Origin: Methanobacterium sp. UBA279
GTDB taxonomy: Archaea > Methanobacteriota > Methanobacteria > Methanobacteriales > Methanobacteriaceae
NCBI GenBank assembly: GCA_002502855.1
Contig: DAQK01000012.1
Coordinates: forward strand, 10,191 to 74,190
Direction: 5' to 3'
Length of the DNA: 64,000 bases
Below the pieces are notes generated by a model. It did not search any database. It was not told where the DNA came from and saw only the letters and a list, made by a program, of their open reading frames with translations. Each line of letters begins with the position of its first letter. Position 1 is the first letter of the stretch. Both the position numbers and the translations under genes were made by a program. This document shows positions 46,912 through 56,031 of this stretch, piece after piece.

Positions 46912-47338
46912 AACTAGCTCCTGTATTTAAATATCAATTTTTCACTTATCAAGTTATCAGTGTGAAATATTATAATAAGGGATTATTGTAACAAAAATGA
47001 TTGTATTTACTATCTTTTTATAAATAAACCTGTACTACACCTTATTTCTCTTATCTGTTAATTATTATCAAATTAGATGATAAATAAGTTCATATAAAAT
47101 GTTATTACTAAGTAGGTTGGTCTAAGTTGATTCATTTAGCCGGTGAAACACAGTTCTATAGATGATTAAAATATAAATAGATAATATTACAGTAATTAAG
47201 GTTTTAAATGGATTCATATTTTTAATAAAAAAACTAAGAAAGCTTATTTAAAATTGTTATGTTAGATAACATCACAGCATGTCTTAAATTGGTTAAGGAG
47301 GTTTGTGAACGACTTTTTTTGCCTAAAAAACCAAAAAC
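46912..47338. other. Intergenic region with one doubtful mini-ORF
   Basis: AT-rich, mostly featureless. A strong AAGGAGGT at 47295-47302 precedes GTG 47305, which opens a 24-codon frame to TAA 47377. The TATA box of the next gene lies inside that frame, so I treat the mini-ORF as probably not a gene. Confidence 0.35.
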
Positions 47339-47421
47339 TATATATGGAGTCAGAGATTGATCAAAAAATATCCAAATAAATTCCTTAAAATGAGTTTATA
47401 GGATATGGAGGCGGTATAATT
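47339..47421 (+). promoter_or_regulatory. Promoter, ribosome site and ATT start of surface gene 1
   Basis: TATATAT at 47339-47345, then GGAGGCGGT at 47407-47415 and ATT at 47419-47421, 7 nt after GGAGG. The same TATA-to-ATT distance (80 nt) and the same GGAGGCGGT-(6-8 nt A/T) layout recur at 52623-52705. Confidence 0.7.
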
Positions 47422-48732
47422 AACAAAAAAATATTATTTACAGTGTTAATGTTGTTGTGTTTAACACTGACCCTGAATGCAGTTTCTGCAGCAGCAAATG
47501 ATACAAGTACTGCAGGTAATTCAACACAGGACACAAAGGTAAATTCAACAACTACAACCAAAACGACCAGTACTAGCACGAATTATGCAGCTGGAAGCCC
47601 AGCAACCATAAAAGTTTTAATCTACAGTGGTACATACGCTGCATCAGACTGTGTTGCTGGTGTGAAAACGTCTTTGGCCAGTGCTAACACAAATAATCTG
47701 GTAAACGGAGTTAAATTTAGCTACGCTACTTCCACCAAAATTACCTCATCAATTTTATCAGGTTACGACCTCCTGGTTATGCCGGGAGGAAGTGGTGGTG
47801 GATACTATCTGAAATATTCAGGTATAGATGGTACTGCTATAAAGAACTTCGTTAAAAACGGTGGAGGATACCTGGGTATCTGTGCCGGAGCATATGCTGC
47901 CACGTATTATACCCATGGCTACTACTATGGATGGGGAATAGCTCCCCATGTAAATGCATATGCAGTCGGTTATACAGGAAACCTGCCAGTAACCTTCACC
48001 TCAGACGGAACTAGTGTGTTAAAACGTAGCGGTACACTAACCCTTCACCATTACAATGGAGCAGCTATGTACCTCAGATCCTCTGGAGCTAAGATCTTCG
48101 CAAAGTATGCGGACAGCAAAACTGGATACAAGGGTTACGCTGCCATTATGGGCGATTACTATGGTAATGGAAGGGTTGTTCTAAGCGGATCACACCCTGA
48201 ACTGTCACCACAGAAACCGGATATACTTGCCAATCTTATTGTATGGGCTACCAAGACCACGGCCAGTACTACACCAGCTACACCCAGCACACCAACCACT
48301 CAGAAAGCCACTGTAAGCCAGGTATTAACAGCAGCAGCCAGTGTTAAAAACTTCTTTGAAACCAACAAAAGATTACCAAACTATGTAACCATCAACGGCG
48401 CCCAGTTAACCATGTCTAAATTTCTGTACCTTTTATCTACAGCAACTGTTCAGATAAACAGCGGATCAACAGCGACAATTACAGTTAAAAACGTTAAAGC
48501 ACCTACCAATATAGGAGGTACCATGAAATCAGGTAACCTCCAAAAATCAGAGTACGTAGCTGTGGCTAATAAAATCAGGAGTTTCATGAGCAGCTATGGA
48601 AGAGCACCTAACTTCGTGAACACCAAACTGGGAAATATTAATTTCACCAAGTTAGTATATACGTTCTCCAAGGTACTGGCTTTCTACAAAACAAATAATC
48701 GACTGCCCAACTTCGTGTCGGTAAGTAAGTAG
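47419..48732 (+). CDS. Secreted BPL_N-like protein with pseudomurein-binding repeats (predicted ATT start)
   Basis: 437 residues from ATT 47419. That start gives a textbook signal peptide (NKKILFTVLMLLCLTLTLNAVSAA). The only standard codon, GTG 47443, would begin inside the hydrophobic core and has no ribosome site. Then comes a Ser/Thr-rich linker, a BPL_N/amidotransferase-like domain (IKVLIYSGTYAAS, GICAGAYAA with candidate Cys, GSHPELSP) and a Thr/Pro linker. The C-terminus has two pseudomurein-binding repeats (NKRLPNYVTI...FLYLLSTAT and GRAPNFVN...NNRLPNFVSV). It should act at the cell wall; the enzymatic role is inferred. Confidence 0.85.
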   Translation: MNKKILFTVLMLLCLTLTLNAVSAAANDTSTAGNSTQDTKVNSTTTTKTTSTSTNYAAGSPATIKVLIYSGTYAASDCVAGVKTSLASANTNNLVNGVKFSYATSTKITSSILSGYDLLVMPGGSGGGYYLKYSGIDGTAIKNFVKNGGGYLGICAGAYAATYYTHGYYYGWGIAPHVNAYAVGYTGNLPVTFTSDGTSVLKRSGTLTLHHYNGAAMYLRSSGAKIFAKYADSKTGYKGYAAIMGDYYGNGRVVLSGSHPELSPQKPDILANLIVWATKTTASTTPATPSTPTTQKATVSQVLTAAASVKNFFETNKRLPNYVTINGAQLTMSKFLYLLSTATVQINSGSTATITVKNVKAPTNIGGTMKSGNLQKSEYVAVANKIRSFMSSYGRAPNFVNTKLGNINFTKLVYTFSKVLAFYKTNNRLPNFVSVSK

Positions 48733-48966
48733 GAAAGTAATATCTAAATTTACTTTCTCCTTTTTGATTTTTTATTTTAAGAGTTTTTTTACAAGTGGAT
48801 CAAAACTTTTTTTGGTATCATTTAACACCACCCCTCATGTAAGATCATAATACTTTTTCGATATTGCTTACACCATCCACATATTGGTTTAGATAAATAT
48901 ATGAAATAAGAATGAGAACTATTCTATTGATAATCTAAGTGTAAGCTCTTATAGGTGGAGATCATC

Positions 48967-49137
48967 ATGACCTCCCAGGATGATCAGGGAAATGATAGAG
49001 ACGTTTTTACGTTATATCCCAGTGACGGTAGTTTCACCATAAAGACCAGGAAGATCAGTTTGAAAAAGCGCAAGGGTAAAAAGAAAAGGGACGTACGAAC
49101 TGAACTGGACAACACCAAGATGGATATGATACAGTAA
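48967..49137 (+). CDS. Small basic hypothetical protein
   Basis: 56 residues. GTG at 48955 is in frame, but AGGTGGAG at 48953-48960 covers it and points to ATG 48967. The C-terminal half is strongly basic (KTRKISLKKRKGKKKRD), as in nucleic-acid-binding peptides. Family not recognised. It may share a transcript with the coiled-coil gene 62 nt downstream. An imperfect repeated segment (GGTAAGAT...TTCATG) lies between them. Confidence 0.5.
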   Translation: MTSQDDQGNDRDVFTLYPSDGSFTIKTRKISLKKRKGKKKRDVRTELDNTKMDMIQ

Positions 49138-49199
49138 TTCATTCGGGATGTACTCGGTAAGATAGTTCATGAGGGATATCAACCCGGTAAGATTAATTC

Positions 49200-49610
49200 A
49201 TGGGGGATCGAGTAAGATATTATACAGAGCGTAATAAAATGGGAAATCAAATAACATTCTCTCCAAAGAAGGATAGATCTGTCACCGGTGAAGACACCCT
49301 GGAGATAGAAAACATCCAGCTTAAGGCCACCAACCGAAAACTGATATCCAAGTTAGACCAGCAAAAACAGTTGATCAAGAAGTTGAACCAGGAACTCCAG
49401 GCAGTTAAGACCAGCAAGGAATCTAGAGATTACAACCAGCTTAAAAAGGAATACCACACCTTAAAAAGTAAGAACGATAACCTGGAAACTCTACTTTTAC
49501 AATCCAGGAAGGAGATAATCCGCCTTAAAAGGGAGTTAAGTAAATTAACCGGGGATTCTGGTGAGCCTAAGAGTTCCCCATGGGATAAGCTGAAGAAGAT
49601 AAGAAAATAG
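49200..49610 (+). CDS. Basic coiled-coil hypothetical protein
   Basis: 136 residues from ATG 49200; an internal ATG at 49239 is an alternative. The central part (about residues 35-115) is a long heptad-type coiled coil with many Lys, Gln and Leu, ending in a basic tail. Not recognised as a family. Similar in plan to the coiled-coil gene at 32734-33177. Likely cytoplasmic and oligomeric. Confidence 0.6.
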   Translation: MGDRVRYYTERNKMGNQITFSPKKDRSVTGEDTLEIENIQLKATNRKLISKLDQQKQLIKKLNQELQAVKTSKESRDYNQLKKEYHTLKSKNDNLETLLLQSRKEIIRLKRELSKLTGDSGEPKSSPWDKLKKIRK

Positions 49611-49639
49611 TATGTAGTAATTTGAAAATTTAAAAAAAA

Positions 49640-49694
49640 ATTGAAATAATAAATGTTTTAAGAATTAATTGAAATAATAAATGTTTTAAGAATT
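49640..49694. repeat. Intergenic 28-bp tandem duplication
   Basis: The unit beginning ATTGAAATAATAAATG and ending AAGAATTA (49640-49667) is repeated at once for 27 identical bases (49668-49694). It lies in an AT-rich gap between convergent genes. The same unit length, 28 bp, is duplicated in the adhesin gene at 56608-56663. Confidence 0.85.
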
Positions 49695-49812
49695 TTAAAA
49701 TTTTTTTAAAAAATTTTAGAAATCGAAAATTTGGAAATTTTCTGAATTTTAAAGAAATTTTAAAGAAATACCGAATTTTTAAAAAAAATAAAATTTTTAC
49801 TTCTATAAGGCA

Positions 49813-50265
49813 TTACTTCTTCCTTTTCTTAGTGTCCTTTACTTCCTCAATGGTAGCTCTACCTGAGATCTCAATGGAGTACCCGTTTTCAAAGGCCATG
49901 GTCATCTGGGGATTGAATTCATGGTCCTGGAAAGTTATGTATTCCAGGAATTTATTCCCCTTCAACTGGGCTATGCCCACTTTCTTAAACTTCCCGTTTT
50001 CACCTTCGTTTAGTCCGATTTTTATTGTCTCGGCAGTTATGCTGATAGTGTAAGTTTCGTCTTCATCCAAGCCGTCTGTATCTTCAAAAGTTAGTGTAAT
50101 TCCCTGGACGTTGCTGGTTTTTTTCTGACGCTTCTTTTTAGCGTCAATAACCACTTCGCCCCTGGCCTGTTCCAATTCCTTGTATGTTTCTTCTTCGAAT
50201 GCCTCTTCTTCGAACCATTCATCTTCATAATCCATTTCCATCTCAAATTCCAGTTCTTCAATCAT
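49813..50265 (-). CDS. Acidic hypothetical protein
   Basis: 150 residues. A very acidic first 35 residues (Glu/Asp/Tyr-rich), a basic hinge (KKKRQKK) and then a beta-rich domain of about 85 residues (VQGITLTFEDTDGL ... YSIEISGRATIEEV) with a Lys-rich end. Not recognised. GGTGG before ATG. The strong charge segregation suggests a protein- or nucleic-acid-binding adaptor, but no motif proves it. Confidence 0.65.
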   Translation of the reverse strand: MIEELEFEMEMDYEDEWFEEEAFEEETYKELEQARGEVVIDAKKKRQKKTSNVQGITLTFEDTDGLDEDETYTISITAETIKIGLNEGENGKFKKVGIAQLKGNKFLEYITFQDHEFNPQMTMAFENGYSIEISGRATIEEVKDTKKRKK

Positions 50266-50398
50266 CTATACCACCTACTTAAAATACGGTTCGGGAACCT
50301 AGAATTCATTTTTCTACTAAAGATGACACACCCTATAACATCTTAATTCATTATAATTTCTTGCCTCTTATAATTTATATATGTTACTCCCCAGATTA

Positions 50399-50965
50399 TC
50401 AGGCCCGCTTAGTCAATATCTTTCTGGATATACTGGCTATTAAACCCCCTATTATACTAAATAATGAGGGTACCAGAAGATAGACTGCGCATAAAGCTAG
50501 AAAAAATGCTATACCGTCTGGCAGGGAAGATTCAACCTGGTATATGGGGTTGCTCATGTAATAGTAGGTTATAATCACCAGCAGCCCGGAGATACAGGCC
50601 GCATAAAAACCGTTGGACGCACCGGATCTGATGTTTCCACCAGCAATTACTGCAGCTACCAGTCCACCAGCACCCCACAGGTAAAAGGAGATGTTGTTGT
50701 TATATACGAAGTTGGACGAGTAAGGGTCTGGTGAAGAAATATAAAAGGACACCAGTATTACCACCGCACCTATAATTATACCGGCTATTCTCCGGATGTT
50801 TAGGGCTGATGTTATTTTATTGGTTATCTTCTGGTCTTCAATTTTCTCCACGTATTCCAGTTTACCTCCACACTGGCACCGGTCAAAATCCTCTGGATGC
50901 TCCCCCTCCTGAAGCTGATAGTATCCATCACATTCCTTACAGATTAGATAGCCCATAAATATCAT
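50399..50965 (-). CDS. Zinc-ribbon membrane protein
   Basis: 188 residues. The N-terminus has a zinc ribbon: [13 protein letters not shown]...CQCGGKLEY (CxxC and CxC). It is followed by about five hydrophobic segments, including [15 protein letters not shown] and a Gly-rich pair. This ribbon-plus-membrane plan is common in Methanobacteriales, function unknown. Two ATGs (50965 and 50956) are possible starts; I cannot decide. It lies in the membrane with the ribbon probably cytoplasmic. Confidence 0.7.
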   Translation of the reverse strand: MIFMGYLICKECDGYYQLQEGEHPEDFDRCQCGGKLEYVEKIEDQKITNKITSALNIRRIAGIIIGAVVILVSFYISSPDPYSSNFVYNNNISFYLWGAGGLVAAVIAGGNIRSGASNGFYAACISGLLVIITYYYMSNPIYQVESSLPDGIAFFLALCAVYLLVPSLFSIIGGLIASISRKILTKRA

Positions 50966-51229
50966 CTAAGAAGGTTAAAAGGTTTATATCTCTTGTGAGT
51001 CTATATCTACTCTTGATATGTTTATAAAAGTTATGGGTTTAGAGTTAATATAGTTATCCCATTTTCACTCTACTTTGTAAATCAATGAAAAAAATCATGA
51101 TGAAAAATTATATGATTAAAACAAAAAAAACCTGAATAAAAAAAATTATACAATTTAAATAAATCGCACCAAAATAAAAAAATTTAAGTTAAAAAAAAGT
51201 CTTACCTGGTTGTCTTTAAAAAATTGAGT

Positions 51230-52036
51230 TTATCCTTTCTGTTTTCTGGGTTTTAGAGGGACATGGCCCAGGAGACCATCAATGAACTTGGATATGAAAC
51301 TTTTTTTAGGTATTTCGGGCATGAAATAGTCTTTATCAACCAGATAAGATGCTAAATCTAGAAATGAATGTGATACCTCAGATTCTGGGTCTTCTATAAT
51401 TATAGGGGTACCCTGGGCATAGAATTTAATTAACTCCGTGTCTTCGGGTATGATGCACAGGATGGGTGCTTCCATGATGGCTTCCACTTCTTCTGGGGAT
51501 AGGAAATCCCGGTCATTTTTATCCCGGTTTAAGACCACGCCTAAAATGTTGATTCCCATCCTTTCGGCCAGTAATTTGGTCTTGAGTGTATCGGTCAGGG
51601 ATGTGACCTCCGGAGTGGTTACCAGGATCATCTCATCTGCGGGTGACATGGCAGCCAGAGCGTCTCTCTCAAGACCTGCTGGTGAGTCTATGAGAATTAT
51701 GTCCACGCTCCCAATGAGCTGGTCGAAAACCTTTTCTATTCTCTCCCTTTTTATGTACTTAAGGTTGGGCAGGGAAAGACCGACAGGGACGATATGAACT
51801 CCTCCTGGGCCTTTATATATGGCGTTTTGGATGTTCTCTTTTCCGGCCAAAACTTCCTGCAAGGTAACCTGCTTCCCCTCCAGTCCCAGGATCAACTCTA
51901 AATTAGCCATGTTAATATCCATATCAAGTATTAGCACGTCCTCCTCCAAGAGAGAAAGGGCTATGCCTAAATTTGCAGTAACTGTTGTTTTTCCGACACC
52001 CCCTTTACCAGAAGCAACTGCAATTACCCTTGTCAT
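51230..52036 (-). CDS. minD: MinD/ParA-type ATPase
   Basis: 268 residues with the deviant Walker A GKGGVGKTT (residues 10-18), the DMDINMANLE loop, DSPAGLERDAL for Walker B and a NRDK nucleotide-binding motif. The C-terminal 25 residues are basic and amphipathic (FISKFIDGLLGHV), fitting membrane targeting. Archaeal MinD-like proteins position chemosensory arrays, archaella or division components. AAGGTGA before ATG. It is divergent from a pseudomurein-directed surface enzyme across 666 bp. Confidence 0.9.
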   Translation of the reverse strand: MTRVIAVASGKGGVGKTTVTANLGIALSLLEEDVLILDMDINMANLELILGLEGKQVTLQEVLAGKENIQNAIYKGPGGVHIVPVGLSLPNLKYIKRERIEKVFDQLIGSVDIILIDSPAGLERDALAAMSPADEMILVTTPEVTSLTDTLKTKLLAERMGINILGVVLNRDKNDRDFLSPEEVEAIMEAPILCIIPEDTELIKFYAQGTPIIIEDPESEVSHSFLDLASYLVDKDYFMPEIPKKSFISKFIDGLLGHVPLKPRKQKG

Positions 52037-52622
52037 ATTTTCACCTTGCCAATTTTATAAATTATTAAGGAAAGTTTAGATAATTATTAATATTGCACAT
52101 GCATTTTTATTTCACATTAAAATAAAATTTTAAAAAATTTTTGTGAGTAATATCCCAAACTTATATTCATGACCAGTTAAAATCATGACAAAAAGTATTA
52201 TAAACACATCTCATATTGATTAACAATGTGAGTTCTCTCTTACATAAAAACCGGGGGATAATACATAAATAATACACTCTAAAATCGGCAAACAACTCTT
52301 TTTTTAAAAAAACAGTTTAATAGTGTTAAAAACTATTTAACCCATTTAAATTTTCCTGATCAAAAATTTACAGCCAAATAAACTATTTTTCCTCAATGGA
52401 ACTTTTAATTAAAATACAACTACTAATAAACCGATAATCATATGGACTCAATAACAATTAAAGGGGCTTTTTTAGGTAAATAAACTTTTATTTGACTTAA
52501 ATTGTTAAAAATAACAATAAAGAAGGATTCTTCCAAATACACCCTTAATTAAACCTTTCAGAGTGTCTTAAATTTAAAAAAGAGTTCTCTAATCCTATTT
52601 TTTCGGGAAAAAAATCAAAATC
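52037..52622. other. Long AT-rich intergenic region, no gene seen
   Basis: About 590 bp of AT-rich DNA between minD and surface gene 2. I find no frame with a ribosome site and no clear structured RNA, only promoter-like AT blocks. Confidence 0.4.
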
Positions 52623-52705
52623 TTTATATACCATACCTGAATGAGTATAACTATTGTCCAGAATATATCCAATTTCTAAATTTTGGACAAGGAGGCGGTA
52701 AAATT
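52623..52705 (+). promoter_or_regulatory. Promoter, ribosome site and ATT start of surface gene 2
   Basis: TTTATATA at 52623-52630, GGAGGCGGT at 52691-52699 and ATT at 52703-52705. The GGAGG-to-ATT gap is 7 nt and TATA-to-ATT is 80 nt, both identical to the element at 47339-47421. Confidence 0.7.
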
Positions 52706-54127
52706 AAAATTAAAGTAATATTATCAGTGCTTTTACTTTTCTCTTTAGCACTGTTTATAAATGCAGAAGATGTTTCTGCTGCTAGCACTACTACTGTAGA
52801 TGCGAATTCCATAATTAAATCATCAGATACAGTGAAAAATTACGTGGAAACTAAAAAAGCAGTTCCAAGCACCGTAACAGTTAGTAGTAAAACAGTAACC
52901 AAAGAACAGTACCTGTACCTGTTAGCTTCAACTACGACCAACCTCAATAAAAACAGTAAAACATCAGTTACAGTGAAAACCATTGCCAAAGCTCCCAACC
53001 CCAATGAAAATGTAAAGACTGGTACCCTAACCAAAAGTGAATACGTCACACTAGCCGGTAAAATTACCACTTTCATAAACACCAATGGAAGGCTGCCCAA
53101 CTTCATAACTACTTCCAAAGGGAAAATGAATCCCGACAACCTGATCTACACCTATGCAAAGATCACAGCTTTCTACAAGACAAACAACCGATTACCCAAC
53201 ACCGTATCAGTAGCACCATGGATTAAAAGTGAAGGAACCAGTTCAACAACAAGTACAGCTAACCCAGGAACCAGTGGAACCAGCTTCACCATCCCTCAGA
53301 TAGTCACGGCAGCAAAAAACTACAGAAACTACATCGACGTCAACCATAAAACACCATCCACAGTAACTGTAAACGGTGTAAAAGTTAACACACCACAGTT
53401 CCTGCAGCTATTGAGCTATGCTATAGCCAATTTAAACGCTGGATCCAAAGCATCCATAAATCTAAAAACTGTCACCGGTCCGGCAAACCCTGCTGAAACT
53501 GTTAAAGCAGGCACGTTAAAGTATGCAGATTATGTTATATTAGCTCGCAGCGTGCTAACAACCATCACCAATACAGGCAAAGTACCTGACTCTGCCACGA
53601 GTTCACTTGGTAAGATGCGATACGAAACACTGACCTACAACTTTGCCAAGGTCATACAATTCTATGGTGCAAACAACAGATTACCCAACACCCTTCAAAT
53701 CGTTCCCTACTCCGTCCTGAACAGTAATGTTCAAGCGATAATTGACCAAATAGGAAGAGACGAAGCGAAATACGGAACCATACAGGGTAATAAATACTCA
53801 TACCTGGATGTCTTCCTTGCTGAAGGTAAAGGAAACTGCTGGGGTAGTGCTCTGTATCTATACTGGAGACTAAGTGGTTCAGGCATTCAAGCTAGAATAA
53901 TGGGTTACATTGGAGGTATAGCCAATAACTCATTCAAACACGCATGGACACAGGTCCTTATTAATGGTGTATGGACAAACTGGAATTACGCAAAATACGG
54001 TTCAAAACACTGCGGTGATGTAGGCGGCGGAACCAGAGTAGTTCTTGTAGATCAATATGAGGGTAAGGGATTAAGTACATCCGCTTTAACCAACAAATTA
54101 ATCGAAGAATACTACGAGGTATTATAA
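52703..54127 (+). CDS. Secreted pseudomurein peptidase-like protein with pseudomurein-binding repeats (predicted ATT start)
   Basis: 474 residues from ATT. The signal peptide reads KIKVILSVLLLFSLALFINAEDVSAA; the only standard codon (GTG 52727) cuts it in half. Four pseudomurein-binding repeats form two pairs (each ending NNRLPNTxx), separated by a Ser/Thr/Gly linker. The C-terminal 130 residues look transglutaminase-like, with Cys379 in GKGNCWGSALYLYWRL and His413 in FKHAWTQVLING. This is the plan of the C71 pseudomurein endoisopeptidases PeiW/PeiP. The third residue may be Asn in place of Asp. Likely a wall-remodelling autolysin at the cell surface. Confidence 0.85.
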   Translation: MKIKVILSVLLLFSLALFINAEDVSAASTTTVDANSIIKSSDTVKNYVETKKAVPSTVTVSSKTVTKEQYLYLLASTTTNLNKNSKTSVTVKTIAKAPNPNENVKTGTLTKSEYVTLAGKITTFINTNGRLPNFITTSKGKMNPDNLIYTYAKITAFYKTNNRLPNTVSVAPWIKSEGTSSTTSTANPGTSGTSFTIPQIVTAAKNYRNYIDVNHKTPSTVTVNGVKVNTPQFLQLLSYAIANLNAGSKASINLKTVTGPANPAETVKAGTLKYADYVILARSVLTTITNTGKVPDSATSSLGKMRYETLTYNFAKVIQFYGANNRLPNTLQIVPYSVLNSNVQAIIDQIGRDEAKYGTIQGNKYSYLDVFLAEGKGNCWGSALYLYWRLSGSGIQARIMGYIGGIANNSFKHAWTQVLINGVWTNWNYAKYGSKHCGDVGGGTRVVLVDQYEGKGLSTSALTNKLIEEYYEVL

Positions 54128-54170
54128 AAAACCCAAATTTTGAGAGGTAAATACAAAAATTACCTCTAAC

Positions 54171-54844
54171 TTATCTTTTTTTAAACTTTCTGCATGATAT
54201 AGAATTATTAGCCTCAGGATTATTCTTAAACATTAGAATTTCAGCTTCTTCAATCTTCAAAACCTTTAGTACTTCCTTATTTTCCTGATACTTTCCTATT
54301 AAATTTTTAACGTGTTCTTCATAGGGCTGGTAGAAGTAAGACCACCCAGATACTGTGGTGGACCAGGAAGTCCAGCAAATGGTACCCTGATCTTTCAATC
54401 GATCTTATCCTTGCTTAATGGTCCTGGTGGGGTGTATGAAGCACCATGAAACCATGGTTCCTGATTAAATGTTGCTAGTCCCTTAATGCTTCTTCAAAAC
54501 CAATCTCAAAGAGGGACCCCTCAGCCCAGATCAGGTCGAAACTTCCACCGGGAAAATCCATATCAAAAAGAGAAGAATTAACAGTCCTTACCTAATCTAC
54601 AAGTCCACTGGCCCTTATTTTCTCGTTAAAGCAGTTCAGCGCCTCCTGATCTATGTCTAGGGCTAATATTTTTCCCGTCACTTATCCGGGCCAGTTCCAG
54701 GGTGGGGACTCCAGTACCACATCTCACATTGAGTATTTTAGGTTTATCCATTACAGGGAGTTTAAAAAAAGCTTTGCGGGTGTATTCATTCAAATTCTCT
54801 CTGTAATGGTCTTTATCTATTATCTTTAAAATATTAAAGGTCAT
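54171..54844 (-). pseudogene. Decayed class I SAM methyltransferase
   Basis: The 5' part (54844-54626) encodes a recognisable start and motif I, KILNVRCGTGVPTLELARI. The rest follows in changed frames with several stops: SFDLIWAEGSLFEIGFEEAL near 54510, and VHHSI/YFYQPYEEHVKNLIGKYQ near 54340. Multiple lesions, so true decay rather than a single read error. Arg-Cys in place of the normal Gly-Cys/Gly-Ser in motif I also suggests loss of constraint. Confidence 0.8.
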
Positions 54845-54899
54845 AATTTACTGTTTGACGTACTGCATCACTTCACTATTTACCTTACTGCAATCACTT

Positions 54900-55889
54900 C
54901 TATTTAACGTACTGCTTCACGTTTCCCCTGATGATGGCGGATGCACCGTAACCTTTTATTCCCTGTAACATTTCCGGGAACTTGGTCTTGGGGATGAGCA
55001 CATTTACCTGGGAATAATCACTACCTTGGGATATGGTGGGTTCATCACTGCAGAACTTACCATCCACCAGGAACTTCTTGACTCCCTCCACGTTTTCGTT
55101 GGAGATGTTGAACTTTATATCGAAGTATTTCCTGGCCTTCACCGCACCAAAGAGCTGGTCGTAGATCATCTCTGCCTTAGCCATCTTACTCCCTACACAG
55201 CTGGGACCGGCATATAATCCGGCGCTGGATTCCATTATGGTCTCCAGTATTTTAAGACCGGCCTTTTTGAGGCTGCTCCCGGTCTGGGTGTTATCCACGA
55301 TTAAATCAGCGCCCTTGGCTATGTATACCTCGGTTGCACCGTCTGAGTTTATTATCTGGACCTGCTCATTATCCCCATCTACTAAACCCCTTATCTGGAC
55401 CAGGGGTATGCTGTCTAAGTAGATCTCCTGGTATCCCTTATTGGCCATTATGTGCTGCCGGGTCAGGTTAGGGTATTCGGTGAAACACAGGACGGGTGTG
55501 TCCCTATCCTTGTTGTCCCTGAAAAATTCAGTTAAATTCTCGTAAGGCGCGGTACTGGGTATGGCTACAACCAGGCGGGTCTGGCCGTAATCCAGATCAC
55601 CTAACTTCTTTATTGACTCTTCATCGTTGGCTATGGACTCCTCTTTTACCCAATCTTCACCTATAATTGCAATATCAACCATCTTACGATTGAGCTCCAC
55701 TGGTGCGCTCTGCGGCCTGGTGAGGTAGGCCTTTATCTCTGGATCGTTGATTACATTGATTTCGTAGGCTTCATTTCCTGGTTCGTATCCTTTAACCTCG
55801 TAGCCTGCGTCTACCAGTAACTTGTGGGTGTTTCCCCGGTTAACATTATTTAAACTCCCCTTGGGGAGTCCTAACACTATTTTCTTCAT
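54900..55889 (-). CDS. hisG: ATP phosphoribosyltransferase, long form
   Basis: 329 residues from ATG 55889 (a TTG two codons earlier is possible; neither has a ribosome site). First step of histidine synthesis: ATP + PRPP. Features: start [14 protein letters not shown], a [11 protein letters not shown] strand, [10 protein letters not shown], and the PRPP loop-like [25 protein letters not shown]. The C-terminal 75-residue ACT-like domain typical of long HisG is present ([25 protein letters not shown]). It is somewhat longer than usual archaeal HisG, so a paralogous role is not excluded. Confidence 0.85.
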   Translation of the reverse strand: MKKIVLGLPKGSLNNVNRGNTHKLLVDAGYEVKGYEPGNEAYEINVINDPEIKAYLTRPQSAPVELNRKMVDIAIIGEDWVKEESIANDEESIKKLGDLDYGQTRLVVAIPSTAPYENLTEFFRDNKDRDTPVLCFTEYPNLTRQHIMANKGYQEIYLDSIPLVQIRGLVDGDNEQVQIINSDGATEVYIAKGADLIVDNTQTGSSLKKAGLKILETIMESSAGLYAGPSCVGSKMAKAEMIYDQLFGAVKARKYFDIKFNISNENVEGVKKFLVDGKFCSDEPTISQGSDYSQVNVLIPKTKFPEMLQGIKGYGASAIIRGNVKQYVK

Positions 55890-56031
55890 ATACAATAAGC
55901 GAATGATTTTGGGATATATATTTTTCTATGAATTATCACTTTTTCCAACGTATTTTGAAGTTTAGTAATAATAATTATGATATGGAAAGTATTATATATT
56001 AGGTGTTACTAACACAATTTTGGTGGTTATT

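Noticed and set aside
47305..47379. 24-codon mini-ORF with strong AAGGAGGT
   Set aside because: It overlaps the TATA element of the next gene, has no recognisable features and is too short to support.
49153..49215. Imperfect GGTAAGAT...TTCATG repeats as regulatory sites
   Set aside because: Only two to three loose copies with differing spacing; likely chance or a minor duplication.
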